Position numbers and translations under genes: made by a program. Source: Allium sativum (taxonomy: Eukaryota; Streptophyta; Magnoliopsida; Asparagales; Amaryllidaceae). From it: a stretch of 64,000 bases of DNA. The notes beneath the pieces are model-generated. The model saw only the letters and a list, made by a program, of their open reading frames with translations. It searched no databases and was not told the DNA's origin. Of the stretch, positions 36,601-47,949 are shown piece by piece (position 1 is the stretch's first letter; each line of letters begins with the position of its first letter). The DNA is taken from the NCBI GenBank assembly GCA_030737875.1, contig CM060912.1, forward strand, positions 203,745,231-203,809,230, read 5' to 3'.

Positions 36601-39534
36601 GAGATTTAAGTGTTAGAAATAAAAAGAAGATTTCGTATAAATAAATCTATAAATAGAAGTTGGAATTGGGATATTGTTTTAAAATACGAAATCAAACTAA
36701 AGGGATTGTTTAAAAGGGATATTATTCACATTCAACGTGAAAAATGGAATTTAGTAAAGATTTTAGAAATAAAAAAATTTGTAAAGGAAATTGGGTTTTT
36801 GAAATAGAGGTTAAACAGAGATGGGATTTCAAATGGTTAGAAATAAATAACTTGTTAAATAAGGAAAACAAGTGTTGTGATTATATGCAATGTTTATAAA
36901 TGAACAAAAATATAATTATCAGTGGATAATTGAGATTTCAAATTCAACGGTAAATAAAATGGGAAATTTGGAGTTGTTTTAAAGGGGAATGATGAAATCC
37001 ATTTCGACATTCGAAATGTAAAAAGGATTAAAATAAAATCCGAAAAGATTTGTAATGAGAATTTAACTAAGGCAGATGTTTAAAATAATTTATTTGAAAA
37101 GATTATATATCGAATAAATCAGGATTTAACAAGATAATAAGTAGGCAGTTGGAAACCGATATTTGATAATCGAATATAAGTTATTCGAGAAAGATTATCG
37201 AATATAAGTTATTTGAGAAAGATTGTCAAATATAAGTTATTCGAGAAGATTATCGAATATAGGTTATTCGAAAGAAAGGGATAATCGAATATAGGTTATT
37301 CGAAAGAAAGAGATAATCGAATATGGTTATTCGAAAGGGAGTTATCGAATAGAGATTATTCGAGAGAGAGAATTATAAGTTGAAATTCGATTATATCAAA
37401 TTAGGGAAAGTACTATTTACTTTCCGTATTTTTAATCAAGATTTATTTGTTTATTTATTTATAAATTAGTTGTTTGTTTGTTTATTCAAATTAAGAAATA
37501 GAAGTTATATTTAAGTTATTATATTTTGGACGTATGGGATTATAACATTATTGTTATAATCCAAATGATTTCTGTAAAAAAAGTGGATTCGTAAATTGAA
37601 TCTGAGAGTTACGTAAGGAAGTTGTTAAGGATTTAAAAGGTGAACTTTGTCTATTTCAAGTTAGAAATGTTGTTCAGTTAAGGTCTGAGAGGTAATTATA
37701 CCCCAACTTGATTGACTTCGTTTTTAACTAAGGGATGGGTAAGGTTCGATAGTGAAGGTTGGTTAAGTAAATTTAGTTAATGAGTGTAATGGTTTGAATT
37801 GGCTTAGTGATGTTTATTTACATATCTGTTTAAATCAAATAAAGGAGTTTTGAAAATGTTTTCCAAATAAAAGAATCAAAAATGTTGTCTAATATAGAAA
37901 ACAAGAAATGGGAGTAAATATGGAGATGTTTTCAAATGATCAATAAAGTACATTTTCTTAATTTAGAAAATAAGAATTTACAAATATATAGAAACGGGAA
38001 ATGAATAAATTAATGATAAATTAAATTAAAGGAGATTAGTGTTGATTGATGATTGATCGAATTTCTATCTGGAAATAAGATCGTTGGTTGTACACCTATT
38101 TTTCTTTGATAGTTAAATCACCGATTATCGAAGTTTTTGACATTTTTCCATCGTCAATACAAAGAGATCGGGATCAGATTCATTATCTGAAAACCACTCT
38201 GTATGGACGTTAGCGTTGCGATCAAATATGATGAAAATAATTGAAGACGGAGTTATGCAAGAGCTATCCTGTTTACAAAATAGTGCCTTCAGTTTGTCCC
38301 GTCCCAAGACAACGTGAATGAACGAATGTCTGACAAAGTATATCTAACGGATCACGTAAGTTGATCTCTTCAAATGTACTTACGTTTGGTGGCAGAGGAA
38401 TTCGTTTCTCTTAGCTTTATACCCATGGTATTTTTTGGGAAATCAATTTGTGATTTGGCGGGTATGACGATGTGGCATTCAAAGTGAAGGGTGGTTAGGT
38501 GTTCCAAAAGAGACGTTATGACCTTAAGCCTCATCAACCGGGAAATGATGAAAATCGGGCAAGTAGCATGGCTAAGTGGGTCGCTCCCATTAGGGTGTAT
38601 ATCAACTATCTAGAGAAAATCCATTTCATTCTTTTATCTAATTTTGATGCTGTCCCTTTTCGGGAAAAGGTGGGTAGCTCCCAACCGTTGGTGATATACA
38701 TTCGATACGCTCAAGCGAAATGAGTGGTCGGTCATGTGTAGGCCAGGTTGCAAGACATTCTTGTTGAACCCAGTGTATTCGCCTCTAGATATACACTATC
38801 GGCAGGTAGTCCCATACCTTGTCATAGTCGAAATCCAATCTCCAATAAGTGCCAACGGTTTTTGTTTGTATACCATATATGTGGAACGTGAGATGCAAGC
38901 TTCTGCTAGATTGTTATTTACTTGTGATTAGTCATTATTTTAATATCAGAGAAATATTGATTTCCAAAACTGTTTTGGGTTATCGTAAGGTAAAAACCAT
39001 CCGTGTTTATGTGTGGATTGGTCTTGCGATTATCATTTCATTTGAAAAGGATTTTGAAAAGTTAAACCAAATGATTTGAGTTTACTCACACCAGTCCCAT
39101 GACTGACCCAAAGTTTATTTTGTTTTGTTTTACCTAAACTCTTGGGTGCCCAAAATTTGTACAGGCAGTCAAGCAGTTCAGGTCTTTACAGATATACTTG
39201 GAGGAGCTTGAAGCAGGAGGCTTCAGGATTATATAGCTATTGTTATTTCCGCTATGTGTAAGTGTTGTACGCTGATAATATTATTGTATATATATACTGT
39301 TTTATTACAAAGTTATGTTATATATTATATTTTATTCGTTCTGCTGTGAGATTCGTATTACTCTGATTCTGTTCTGTAGTGACATTCTTCTTCTTCTTCT
39401 ATTCTAATTTTCTATCTTATCTATTCTCACCCTCTAACTTCTTTCTATTAATGATCAGGTATTTCCGATGTTCGAATAGTCAACATGGCAGTTTTTGTGT
39501 TGATTTTCAGAGTCGAAAACCCCAGTTCGTTGCA
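33629..39534 (+). mobile_element. Element C 3' LTR (5,906 bp)
   Basis: Begins TGTAACGTCCAG and ends CGTTGCA. It keeps an early 70-bp stretch missing from the 5' LTR but has a shorter minisatellite (37160-37370). The double hairpin is at 35552-35595 and the conserved hairpin at 39092-39105 (CAGTC, CCAT, GACTG), 429 bases before the end. Confidence 0.92.
37160..37370. repeat. Minisatellite in C 3' LTR
   Basis: About seven units of the AAGTTATTCGAGAAAGATT type; compare 29655-29920. Confidence 0.85.
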
Positions 39535-39539
39535 AACTT
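39535..39539. other. Target-site duplication of C, right
   Basis: AACTT directly after the CA end of C, matching 26197-26201. Confidence 0.88.
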
Positions 39540-39540
39540 G

Positions 39541-40017
39541 CTAACATCTTCGTTCTAATCCATACTTAGTTCTGAAATCATTTCCTTTGATATACTCCAT
39601 TTTCTTCCATTTTACAAACATAGCCCCCAAACTGGCATGTCTCCTATTCAATGCATCAGCTATCGCATTGCCTTTCCCGGGTGTGTATGCGATTTTGAAA
39701 TCATACGAAGCCAAGAATGCTAACCATCTCTGATGACAAAGATCTAAATCCTTTTGAGAGAAAAGATACTTTAATGACTTCTGATCGGTATACAATTCGA
39801 ATCTTTCTCCCAATAGATAATGTCTCCACATCTTCGACGCGAACACGATCACTGCCAATTCTAAATCATGGGTAGGATATCTTTTCTCATGTGATTTTAG
39901 TTGCCGATTAGCATAAGCCACATCCCTACCTCCTTGCATCAGCACAACACCTAGTCCGGTACCACAGGCATCCATGTATATCGTCATCTCTTCGTTCCCT
40001 TTAGGAATAACTAACAC
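39541..40017 (-). pseudogene. Element A RNase H domain
   Basis: A gypsy RNase H, which removes RNA from RNA-DNA hybrids during reverse transcription. Visible are the Asp of IYMDACGTGLGVVLMQ, the Glu of HDLELAVIVFASKMW, the Asp of LYTDQKSLKYLF and the last Asp region NAIADALNRR, so the catalytic set is present. The upstream link to RT is shifted and shortened (about 40020-40080), and the frame stops with TAG beside the C insertion, where the continuation into integrase is in another frame. Part of a dead polyprotein. Confidence 0.88.
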
Positions 40018-40060
40018 TGGTGCGCACGTTAACTTCTCCTTTAGGCTCTTAAATGCATTC

Positions 40061-40828
40061 TCACACCATCCGTCCTAGATGAAACTTGGAGAAGTCTTGG
40101 ATAAACTTACTACAATACCCAACTAACCCCAAGAAACTTCTCACGTCCATTGCATTCTTAGGCGTAGACCAATCTTGTACCGTAGCCACCTTCGCAGGAT
40201 CCATGGCAATAGCATTTTCTAAAACAACATGGCCCAATAATCTCACTTCCCTCCTCCAGAAGTGACACTTAGAAAATTTCACTTTTAATTGGTGTTTTCT
40301 CAGTACCTCCATCACTATCGTAAAATGTTTCTTGTGTTCTTCCTCTGTCCTTGAGTAAACCAAGATATCGTCCATGAACACAAAAACAAACTTATTTAAC
40401 TGATCTCTGAAAACCCTATTCATAAGATCCACAAAATATGCGGGTGCATTGGTCAACCCGAATGGCATGACCAACAACTCATTAAATCCAAACGGCGTCC
40501 GAAATGTTGTTTTAGGTACACTCCTAGCTGCTACTCGAAGCTGATGAAAACTTGTCGCGAGATCCAACTGGGAGAACACTCTTGCTCCATTTAACTGATC
40601 AAATAAATCATCTATCCATGGAACATGACACTTATTCTTCCTAGTCACCTTGTTCAACTCGCGGTAGTCCACACATAAGCGAAGGGAACCATCGGCCTTA
40701 GTAGCAAATACAACTGGTGCTCCCCACTCAGAAACACTTCTTTGGATAAATCCCTTCTTCAAAAGATCGCCTACTTGCACTTCGTGCTCTTGCTGTTCCC
40801 TTGGTGCCATATGACGAAGTGGCATCAC
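40061..40828 (-). pseudogene. Element A reverse transcriptase
   Basis: A long open gypsy RT frame with LRLCVDYRELNKVT, the first catalytic Asp in VFSQLDLATSFHQLRV, the core FVFVFMDDILVYSR (F-M-D-D), and the LLGHVV and FLGLVGYCSKFIQDFSKF segments. The RT core itself looks complete. After the last segment the frame shifts and the tether to RNase H appears shortened, ending in a stop at 40061. It is the best preserved domain of A. Confidence 0.9.
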
Positions 40829-40845
40829 TATAAGTCTGGCATCTT

Positions 40846-41330
40846 TTAATCAATACGAAACTCGATCTCTCGGTGCGGTGGAAGTCCGGTCACTTCCTCA
40901 AAGATGTCCGGATACTCACCAACAATAGGCACATCTGATAACTCATCATGCGTAATGCCGAGAGAATTTAGAAAACTAGCCATCACCTCTTCACTAGATA
41001 GGCAACCCAATGCCACCCTCCACCCATCATCCGCTCTAATGGTCACCAAAGACCCCTCATAGTCTACCACCAGCCTATACCTTTGGAGCCAATCGACTCC
41101 CAAAATAATGCCAAACCCAGTAAAGCCCAAAACAAAGCAATCATAAGCAAACATACATCCATGACTCGATAAGACCAAATTACAACAAATCATACAAAGG
41201 CTAATCGAACCACCGATCGGGTTCGTCACAACTAAAGGTCTATCGACAATCTCGGGTTCCAATTCTAGTCTATCAACCACGTCACTAGGTACGAAGGAAT
41301 GGGAAGCCCTGGTATCAAACAATACTCAAA
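40846..41330 (-). pseudogene. Element A protease, active-site triad altered
   Basis: A retroviral-type aspartic protease frame. The active-site region reads LFDTRASHSFV, where the family has Asp-Thr/Ser-Gly, so Gly is replaced by Arg. The later ILGVDWLQRYRLVVDY segment is typical. A TGA lies just upstream of the active site (about 41333), between it and gag. The end (FEEVTGLPPHREIEFRID) is the usual link to RT. Activity is not expected. Confidence 0.85.
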
Positions 41331-41419
41331 CAGGAACATCGTAAATAGAAAACATACCTTGAATAACGACACCTTTTCCCTTATCTGTCGCTGTTGGGGC
41401 ATTCAACGAAGAAGGAATA

Positions 41420-42345
41420 GCGTTGATAGCATATGCTTTCACGACCTACTTCTCCTTAGGGGGTTCTGGGCATTCATTCTTAAAATGTCCCACTTGGTCA
41501 TAGTTGAAGCACTTCCTTTCCCTTGGCTTTGCTCGACAATCTCTGACATAGTGGCCCTTCTTGCCGCAACCAAAGCTTTGGATATCTTCCTTATTCTTCT
41601 TTTTCTAACCATCCTTGGTTTGGTTTTATTTTCTCTTATCCTGAGACTTCTTATTGCCTTCACAGCTTGTCTGCAGTTTTGGCTCCTTTGCAGATGTAAT
41701 AGAAACCTCAGTCTTCGTCTTAGGGTAAAGGCTCTCCGATCTCAATGCCTTCCCCACATAAATTCGAAAGTCTCAACGATAGGGTTTACAAGTCTTTCCC
41801 CCAAGCACTCATCTAGGCTAGTTATGAAATTCTCATTCTTCTTCTCGAGAGTATCGATAAGAGATAATCCATATTTCGATAAGGTATCAAATTCAGCAAT
41901 ATACTCCGAGACTGCCCTACCATTCTGCTCAAGCTCCAAAAAGTTCTTGAACAATTCAGATTTTTGAGCAGTTGGAATAAACTTGTCACTGAAGCGAGTC
42001 TTAAATTGATCCCAATTAACTTGATCCTCGGGAGTAGCCGCTTTAATATCATTCCACCAATTTGTTTCCCGTCGTTGAAGCTGACGCGATGCTAACTTTC
42101 TCTTTATTGCATCATCGATCCCCAAATCATCGAAGATGTGCTCACAACTATGAAACCAATTTTGAACCTACGTAGCCGATTCCGTTCCATAGAATAGCTT
42201 CCCACCAAGACTAGTATAATCCTTGTTGAGCTTGACAAAATCGGCTCCAAGCGCCTGCACTACTGCACCACCACCATTACAGCATTAGGAACTGCTACCT
42301 GAGCATCCCTAAGCATCTCTCGCATGAAGATAGTAAAAGTCATCC
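41420..42345 (-). pseudogene. Element A gag with two damaged zinc knuckles
   Basis: The 42125-41742 frame is a clear gypsy capsid-type domain (WWNDIKAATPEDQVNWDQFK, AVSEYIAEFDTLSKYG). It continues upstream in frame through VQNWFHSCEHIFDDLG to near 42268, but a TAG interrupts it at 42168-42170, and the N-terminus (from about 42345) is in another frame. Two CCHC knuckles lie near the end: 41536-41577, with Ser in place of the first Cys, and 41470-41511, with Tyr in place of the second Cys. Gag packages the element RNA; this copy could not. Confidence 0.85.
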
Positions 42346-42632
42346 TTATATCAAGGACATTCCCATTGTTGGCCCCTGAACCCGCTCACTCTTCAACTCC
42401 TGATGCGGGGTTCCTTACCGTGCTCCTCGTATTTCGGCTCATCGTTCAATCTGTAAAGAGAAAACGATTAACCATCTCCTTAGTTGTGCCGGTGCAGTGT
42501 GACTTCATTCTTAGATATACTAATAGTGTACATATATAGTTTTTGAAAACCAAAATATCACAAATACGCGCTCTCATATATGTATACTATCTCTCCCTGG
42601 TGTCTTCCCCTAAGTTAAACTACGTAACCTAG

Positions 42633-42644
42633 GCTCTAATACCA
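42633..42644 (-). other. Primer-binding site of element A
   Basis: The minus strand reads TGGTATTAGAGC, one mismatch from the tRNA-Met primer sequence, two bases after the 5' LTR. Confidence 0.8.
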
Positions 42645-42646
42645 AG

Positions 42647-45022
42647 TGTGACGCTCGCCCCGTACCATCAGACATTTCCCCGAAATGCACTGTACTACCG
42701 TCCGACTAGCACGGGACGATCGTCAAAAGTTTGAAACGATAAATCACTAAGAACATGTAGTATATCTCATAGCGCATGGGATAAAATATAATAATAACTT
42801 AACTTGATATAAAACTGGCGGGACAATACATAAGATGAAAACTAAACCATATCCATCAGAGTAGCGGAATCCAAAATACAGCTTAATATCCAATTATTAC
42901 AACTTCAAAATACCGTCTCTAACAGGAAGTAAAGAGGTACACTACCAATGCCCAAAGTAGTGGCCAACAACAACACAGGAAGAATATATATAGTACGTGG
43001 AAGTCTCCTCGTTTCTGGACCGCTACCCGCGCATAACCACCTAGTCTGCCTCTAGTTTGCTCATTTAGGAAAACCTAGAGTAATAAGAAGAGACATAAAA
43101 CTCTGGGTTAGACAAAAGACCAGTGTAAGTGATATCAATTCTATATAACTAAATAAAGCAATAACAAGTATAAGTAATCATACCTGACCTGGATCTGCAA
43201 CCAAAGAGTTAGCACAACAATATGTACAATACTCTAAGGTAACACTAACATAGAGTGTAAAATGGAAATGTGCGTGTCATGGTGATAGCAAACATCAAAC
43301 ATAGCAATCATCCTCACATCTCTCACTCAGTGCGTAAAGCATACGATATCCACCGCTTTGATCACCAAATTCATTGGGGTTATGACGGGTCCATACCGCA
43401 CTGGTCTCCGTATAACTATTGCTATGACTATGCCCTTCTGGTCTATAGTCAATAAACATAACCAGTCCACACTTCCCTAGCTCAAGTTCATCTACATGCC
43501 TCATCTCTCAAAGGTGAACCAAAGTTATAGATATCGACAACCCCTTTGCGCACGTCCCGCAGCAAAGCCTAACTCTAGAAGCTAACTCATTGGTTCCCAT
43601 CTGGATCCTGAATAGTAACTTTCCATTTGGACTTCCTTTGCATTTCGAGTTTTGGTCGTATTGGTGTTCGGTTCGGTTCGTAATCCCCTATCTGGTTTGG
43701 TTCAAGTCTCCTCCTCCTATTCGGTTCGGTTTGGGTCTCCTCCTCCTATCCGGTTCGGTTTGGGTCTCTTCCTCCTATCTGGTTTGGTTCAGGTCTCTTC
43801 CTCCTATCCTGCTCGGATCTCTTCCTCCTATTCGGTTTAGTTCGGGTCCCCTTCTCCTATCCAGTTTGATTCTAGTCTCCTCCTCTTATCCGGTTCGGGT
43901 CTTTTCCTCCTGTCTAGTTCGGATCAGGTCTCCTCCTCCTATCCATTTCGGATCGGGTCTTCTCCTCCTGTCCAGTTCGGATCGGGTCTCCTCCTCCAAT
44001 CCGGTTCGGATTGGGTCTCCTCGTCCTAATCGGACCGAAACTTTGCAATTTTTCCTGGAAGTTATCTTCGCCAAATGACGGCGTTTCCAACCATTATAAC
44101 TTCCCTATGCAATCATAAAACATACCAAACAGCCGTAGTAACATGTAGAATCAACCCAAAACAACAATTTCACATGTTAGTTTAGATTAAACGTACCCAA
44201 AACCATGATTTTCCCCTTAACCATGTCTAATTATAGGATTAGCAAACTTAATCCAAATTAACCCTAATTCATACCAGCGACATAAAATATGATTTTAGAT
44301 TTTTCACATATTTTCCCAGAATTTTTAGATGTATAATTTCGATAATTATCACTAATCACCCCTAATTAGCATAATTAGTGTACAAACATGCAAATCACTC
44401 ACCTTAGCAAAAATAAATGTTAGATCTAAAACTTTTACTGATTTGGCTTAGATCCCAATGTGGTGCAGCAGCTCCATCTTGAATTTGGTGCTAACTTGGC
44501 TTGATTTGTCGTACATTTGATCAATTAGTGATTAGAAAGTGATTAGAGAGATTTGGAAGATGGAATCCATGATTAGGGTTAGAGAATGGTTCGTGGCAGC
44601 TAGAAAAACGAAAGGAGATGATTCTCCAACTCCTTCCAGCCCTCCAATAACCCTAATCCCGAAATGGTTATATGCCTAGTTGTTAATCACTTAACTAAGC
44701 CCAATTAGGCTATTTTTCCATCTTCAAATCTTATTTCAGCCTTATCGGTAAGTCCATTTGATTAATGTGACCACTCTACAGAATGGGAAACCATCATCCA
44801 AATCCAATGGAAGTGGTTTTAGGTCAAACTCCTTACCAATCAAAAGTTGTAGGTGAAACAAGATACAACAGGGGCAAAACGGTCATTTAAATTTGGCAAA
44901 AATCGTGAATGTGGGAAATGACCCCAACAATCATTTCCCAAAGTTACATGACCATATGACTTCGTATGAAAATAAAACAAATATTCTACGATCCTCCGAT
45001 ATGTAGAATGCGGGTCGTTACA
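42647..45022 (-). mobile_element. Element A 5' LTR (2,376 bp)
   Basis: The uninterrupted LTR of A. Starts TGTGACGCTCG and ends CGGGTCGTTACA. It holds a minisatellite at 43667-44035 and a weakened copy of the hairpin (43109-43122). The long plus-strand frame at 43590-44078 is only the minisatellite read through. Confidence 0.9.
43667..44035. repeat. Minisatellite in A's 5' LTR
   Basis: About a dozen units of 24-29 bp built from TCTCCTCCTCCTATCC and GGTTCGGATCGGG. B inserted into the sister array at 13200-13363/23352-23540. Confidence 0.88.
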
Positions 45023-46248
45023 CTTGCTTTTATTAAATAAATAACATAAAGGGATATTTTTACATGTTTTAAACCAAAAACCAAAAATTCTCAAATTACC
45101 ATGCATTCATCCTCATTTAAGGTATAAAACGATATATTGTGCATGTTTAAATTTGTGTTATCATTTACTTGTTCCTTGTAGTTGTCTCTTATAGGAATCT
45201 AGGAGCAAAAATGATGCATACGCATGAAGATTTGAAGAAAATCATGCATATACACAAGAGGAGATGGAATTAATTCATACACTACTTAGTGGAGGACCCC
45301 ACCCACTCTCAGTCTTTCTCTTAAGCTTAATATTAGACTAGTTGGATGAGATAAAATGCTTCATGCATTCTACATGACTCATTAGTGGGTAAGACAAGAT
45401 TAGAAGCTTTATGAAGTGGGAACTTTAGGGATTTCCCATTATGAGTGATTAGGGATTTAGATCATGTATATATACCCACTTTATGTTCATCTATATCCTC
45501 TCTTCTCTTGGATCCTCTTCTTTGGTTTGGTTGAGAGGAGCAAAGCTCTCTTTTTATTTCCATGGCTACTTAGCCATTTTCTTTTATGTAATCTCTCTTT
45601 TTAATGCAATTTTAATTAGTTATCTTTTATTTACATGTTCTTTTCTTTTATGCAAGTAGCTTAGATTTATTTTATACAAGTGTACGTCATGTGCTTGCGA
45701 TTTATACACTTCGCGATGATTTTCTAATCGATAGAATTTTCGTCGTCGAATAACAACATATTCTATCCATAGTAAATCAACAGAGATATCTATTGTATGG
45801 CTCATTTGTCAATCTCTTCTATTCCAACTCTTCCCCAATATTATTTTACAATAAAAATTCAATATTAATAGCTAATATCATAAATTGAATTTCAATATTG
45901 GTATTACCAAATAAACTTTCCTAACTAAAATTCATCTCAAGCTTTTTCACTAGTTTAATGTATGCTATAAAGATGAAATATAAGCATATATATATATATA
46001 TATGATATATAGAAAAGTAAATATTTATCACTCACAAATTAACCAAGTTAGCCCCAGTATAGGTTGTAATCCTCTCCTTCGTTGTTATAAGGAGTTTCCC
46101 TAATATGTAAACTCTACAAACCACTTTGATTTTGATATTCCTTTGTTTCTCACCTTATCCTAATCAATTTAGACTGAAATTTGGTTAAATATAATGGTGA
46201 TTTGTTAAAGAAAATCAAGTTCCAGAGTAGTAGATTTATGGGTTATCT
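45023..46248. other. Unassigned AT-rich DNA between A and the Copia array
   Basis: No gene recognised. A TATATATAC run near 45465 is followed by a pyrimidine-rich leader, and a (TA)n run lies at about 45986-46006. The stretch 45440-45830 has the texture of an old LTR, but no partner or ends were found. Confidence 0.5.
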
Positions 46249-46944
46249 TGTTAGGGAAAAGATTCCCAAAAAATGCATTGGGAATAAAACCCAACCTTAC
46301 GAAAAAAATAGGAACAGATTGATGGTGAGGCAAAAGAAACAACAAATAGTCACCAACAAAACAATCACAGATCAAGCAATTAAAGAAAGAACACAAGAGA
46401 TTTACAGTGGTTCCACTAACGTCTTGTTAATGTATGTACACATGGGGGAGGAGATTTTATTACTTTTCTAAATAAGAAAATATTGCAAGACTAATAATAG
46501 GGAGGAAGAAGAAGAAATACAACTTTTAGTGATAATCCATACATTTAACTAATCCCTATCCTTATATAAGGATTAATACTTGGGGTTGAAGTAATTGATT
46601 TATGGTTATAAATCAATGCTTAATTAATTCTTCAATTTATTTGCTCTTGATAAGATTCCTTGTTTAATAAACCAATAAGAGAATTAATTCCTTACTTCAA
46701 TATCCCAAAGAAAAAAATCTTCATATTCTTCCATTTGTGTAGGTAATTTATTGACCTATCTAATTTTGCAAAAGGGGCAATAAATTTTTTGATATCTTTC
46801 AAATCTTCTACGGTTGGAAATATTATATAAATCAAATTAACAATATTTCAAAAATCTTCACTAAATGGAAATATTATATCACCATAATCAATAATCTCTT
46901 CCAAATCTTCTACAAATGGAAATATTGTGTCACAAAATCTAACA
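46249..46944 (-). mobile_element. Copia-array LTR a (696 bp)
   Basis: Starts TGTTAGGGAAAAG and ends AATCTAACA. It contains the 16-bp palindrome ATCCTTATATAAGGAT (46558-46573), a likely TATA box, which the other LTRs keep. On the minus strand the LTR begins TGTTAGATTTTG, after GGTGGAGAT. Confidence 0.85.
46558..46573 (-). promoter_or_regulatory. Palindromic TATA box, LTR a
   Basis: ATCCTTATATAAGGAT reads the same on both strands. Repeated in LTRs b (about 49069), c (about 55026) and d (about 56985). Confidence 0.5.
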
Positions 46945-47329
46945 ATCTCCACCTTGATACCATATTTCCTTGAATGCATACCAACTCAACCCACATCCGC
47001 TTACTCTAAGAATCTTCTCAGACAAGACAACATGGTTACCTCCCCCAATGAGCTTCGGCATGGTCATCACCCATTGCACTTTGCCAACAAACTCCGGCAA
47101 CGCCACCACCTGCCAATAAAGTGTTCAAAGTACTCCCTTCATGTAAGACCTATCAATCTTCATCATGAAAACAAACGTCTCCATGAACCATCTCAACTCT
47201 CTCCCCACACCGTGCCACCGCGTGGCACCTAGCATTTCGTTAAGCGATTCCAACTCGAGCAATGCCCGAACTTAGCAGTCTGCAAAGACTTATGCATATT
47301 CACTGCTTTCTCCTTTAATCTTTGACAAC

Positions 47330-47890
47330 TTCTTACGATCCCTTCTTCCTCTTATCAAGCACATCCTTTTGGAAAAATCCCACCTTGTTGAAGTTTTCCC
47401 CTTTGATCATATTCTGCCTGTACAGAAAATCAAAGTCCCTTCTCGTATGCCTAACTTTGACATCTTTTCCACAAGAATTGTAGACTCTAACCTTGACTCT
47501 CCAAGTACATTGCTTCCCCTCAGGAGATACAAATTATGAAACATATCTCCCTTCATCAATACAAATGCACCCTTAAAAACCCTTAGACTATCCTTATCAA
47601 TAGTCACTTCGCATCTTTTGGATGCCATCTGCCCAAGAGATATCATTGACTTCCGAAGATCTAGAACTTAATGGACACTTGTCTAGGTGCGTATTACCCC
47701 GTCATACATGCTAATCTGCATAGTACCTTTGCCCATGACTCTACAACTGGCATCATTTCCTATAAGAATCGGTTTCCCTCTTTTTCTTTTAAAAGAACTA
47801 AAATAATTCTTATTCGGTGTTATATGAAAAGACTTCCCCATATCTAGCACCCAATGGTCTGATACATCTGATACTACCACTGTCAACTAG
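47330..47890 (-). pseudogene. Protease and pre-integrase remnant, unit 1
   Basis: The 47886-47683 frame has SDHWVLDMGKSFHITPNKNY, the Copia protease start, with Asp-Met-Gly where Asp-Ser/Thr-Gly is usual. After a stop the 47646-47407 frame has MASKRCEVTIDKDSLRVF and GDMFHNLYLLRGS, the usual link to the pre-integrase domain, whose His and Cys ligands are no longer recognisable. Confidence 0.75.
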
Positions 47891-47949
47891 TCATCTTACA
47901 AAAATTCCCCTGCCGCAACTAATGAATTTCAATCTTCAATTTTTTTCTT

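Larger units (their letters stand above)
26202..39534 (+). mobile_element. Element C: coding-free element with 5.9 kb LTRs, inside A's pol
   Basis: Two plus-strand LTRs (26202-32079 and 33629-39534) enclose only 1,549 bp. The outer ends are TG and CA, the flanks are AACTT on both sides, a tRNA-Met primer site follows LTR 1 and a polypurine tract precedes LTR 2. No gag or pol motif is found. LTRs make up 88 percent of the 13.3 kb element. C belongs to the same family as D, sharing interior ends, hairpins and most LTR segments in reverse orientation. Confidence 0.93.
12210..45022 (-). mobile_element. Element A: Ty3/gypsy chromovirus, split by two insertions
   Basis: Direct repeats begin TGTGACGC (12210 and 42647) and end CGTTACA (24558 and 45022), about 2.36 and 2.38 kb once the insertion is removed. 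On the minus strand the order is LTR, primer site, gag with two zinc knuckles, protease, RT, RNase H, integrase, GPY/F module, chromodomain, polypurine tract, LTR. That order (RT before IN) is Ty3/gypsy, and the chromodomain tail marks a chromovirus. Removing B (9,993 bp with one duplication) and C (13,338 bp) leaves about 9.5 kb. Flanks are CTTTT (12205-12209) and CTTGC (45023-45027), so the duplication is imperfect or the ends are slightly off. Every coding domain is damaged. Confidence 0.9.

Noticed and set aside
43590..44078. 162-codon frame in A's 5' LTR, with a similar one at 23270-23608
   Set aside because: It is the 29-bp minisatellite read through; low-complexity and also open on the other strand.
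12205..45027. A perfect target duplication for A
   Set aside because: CTTTT and CTTGC share only the first three bases; reported as unresolved.
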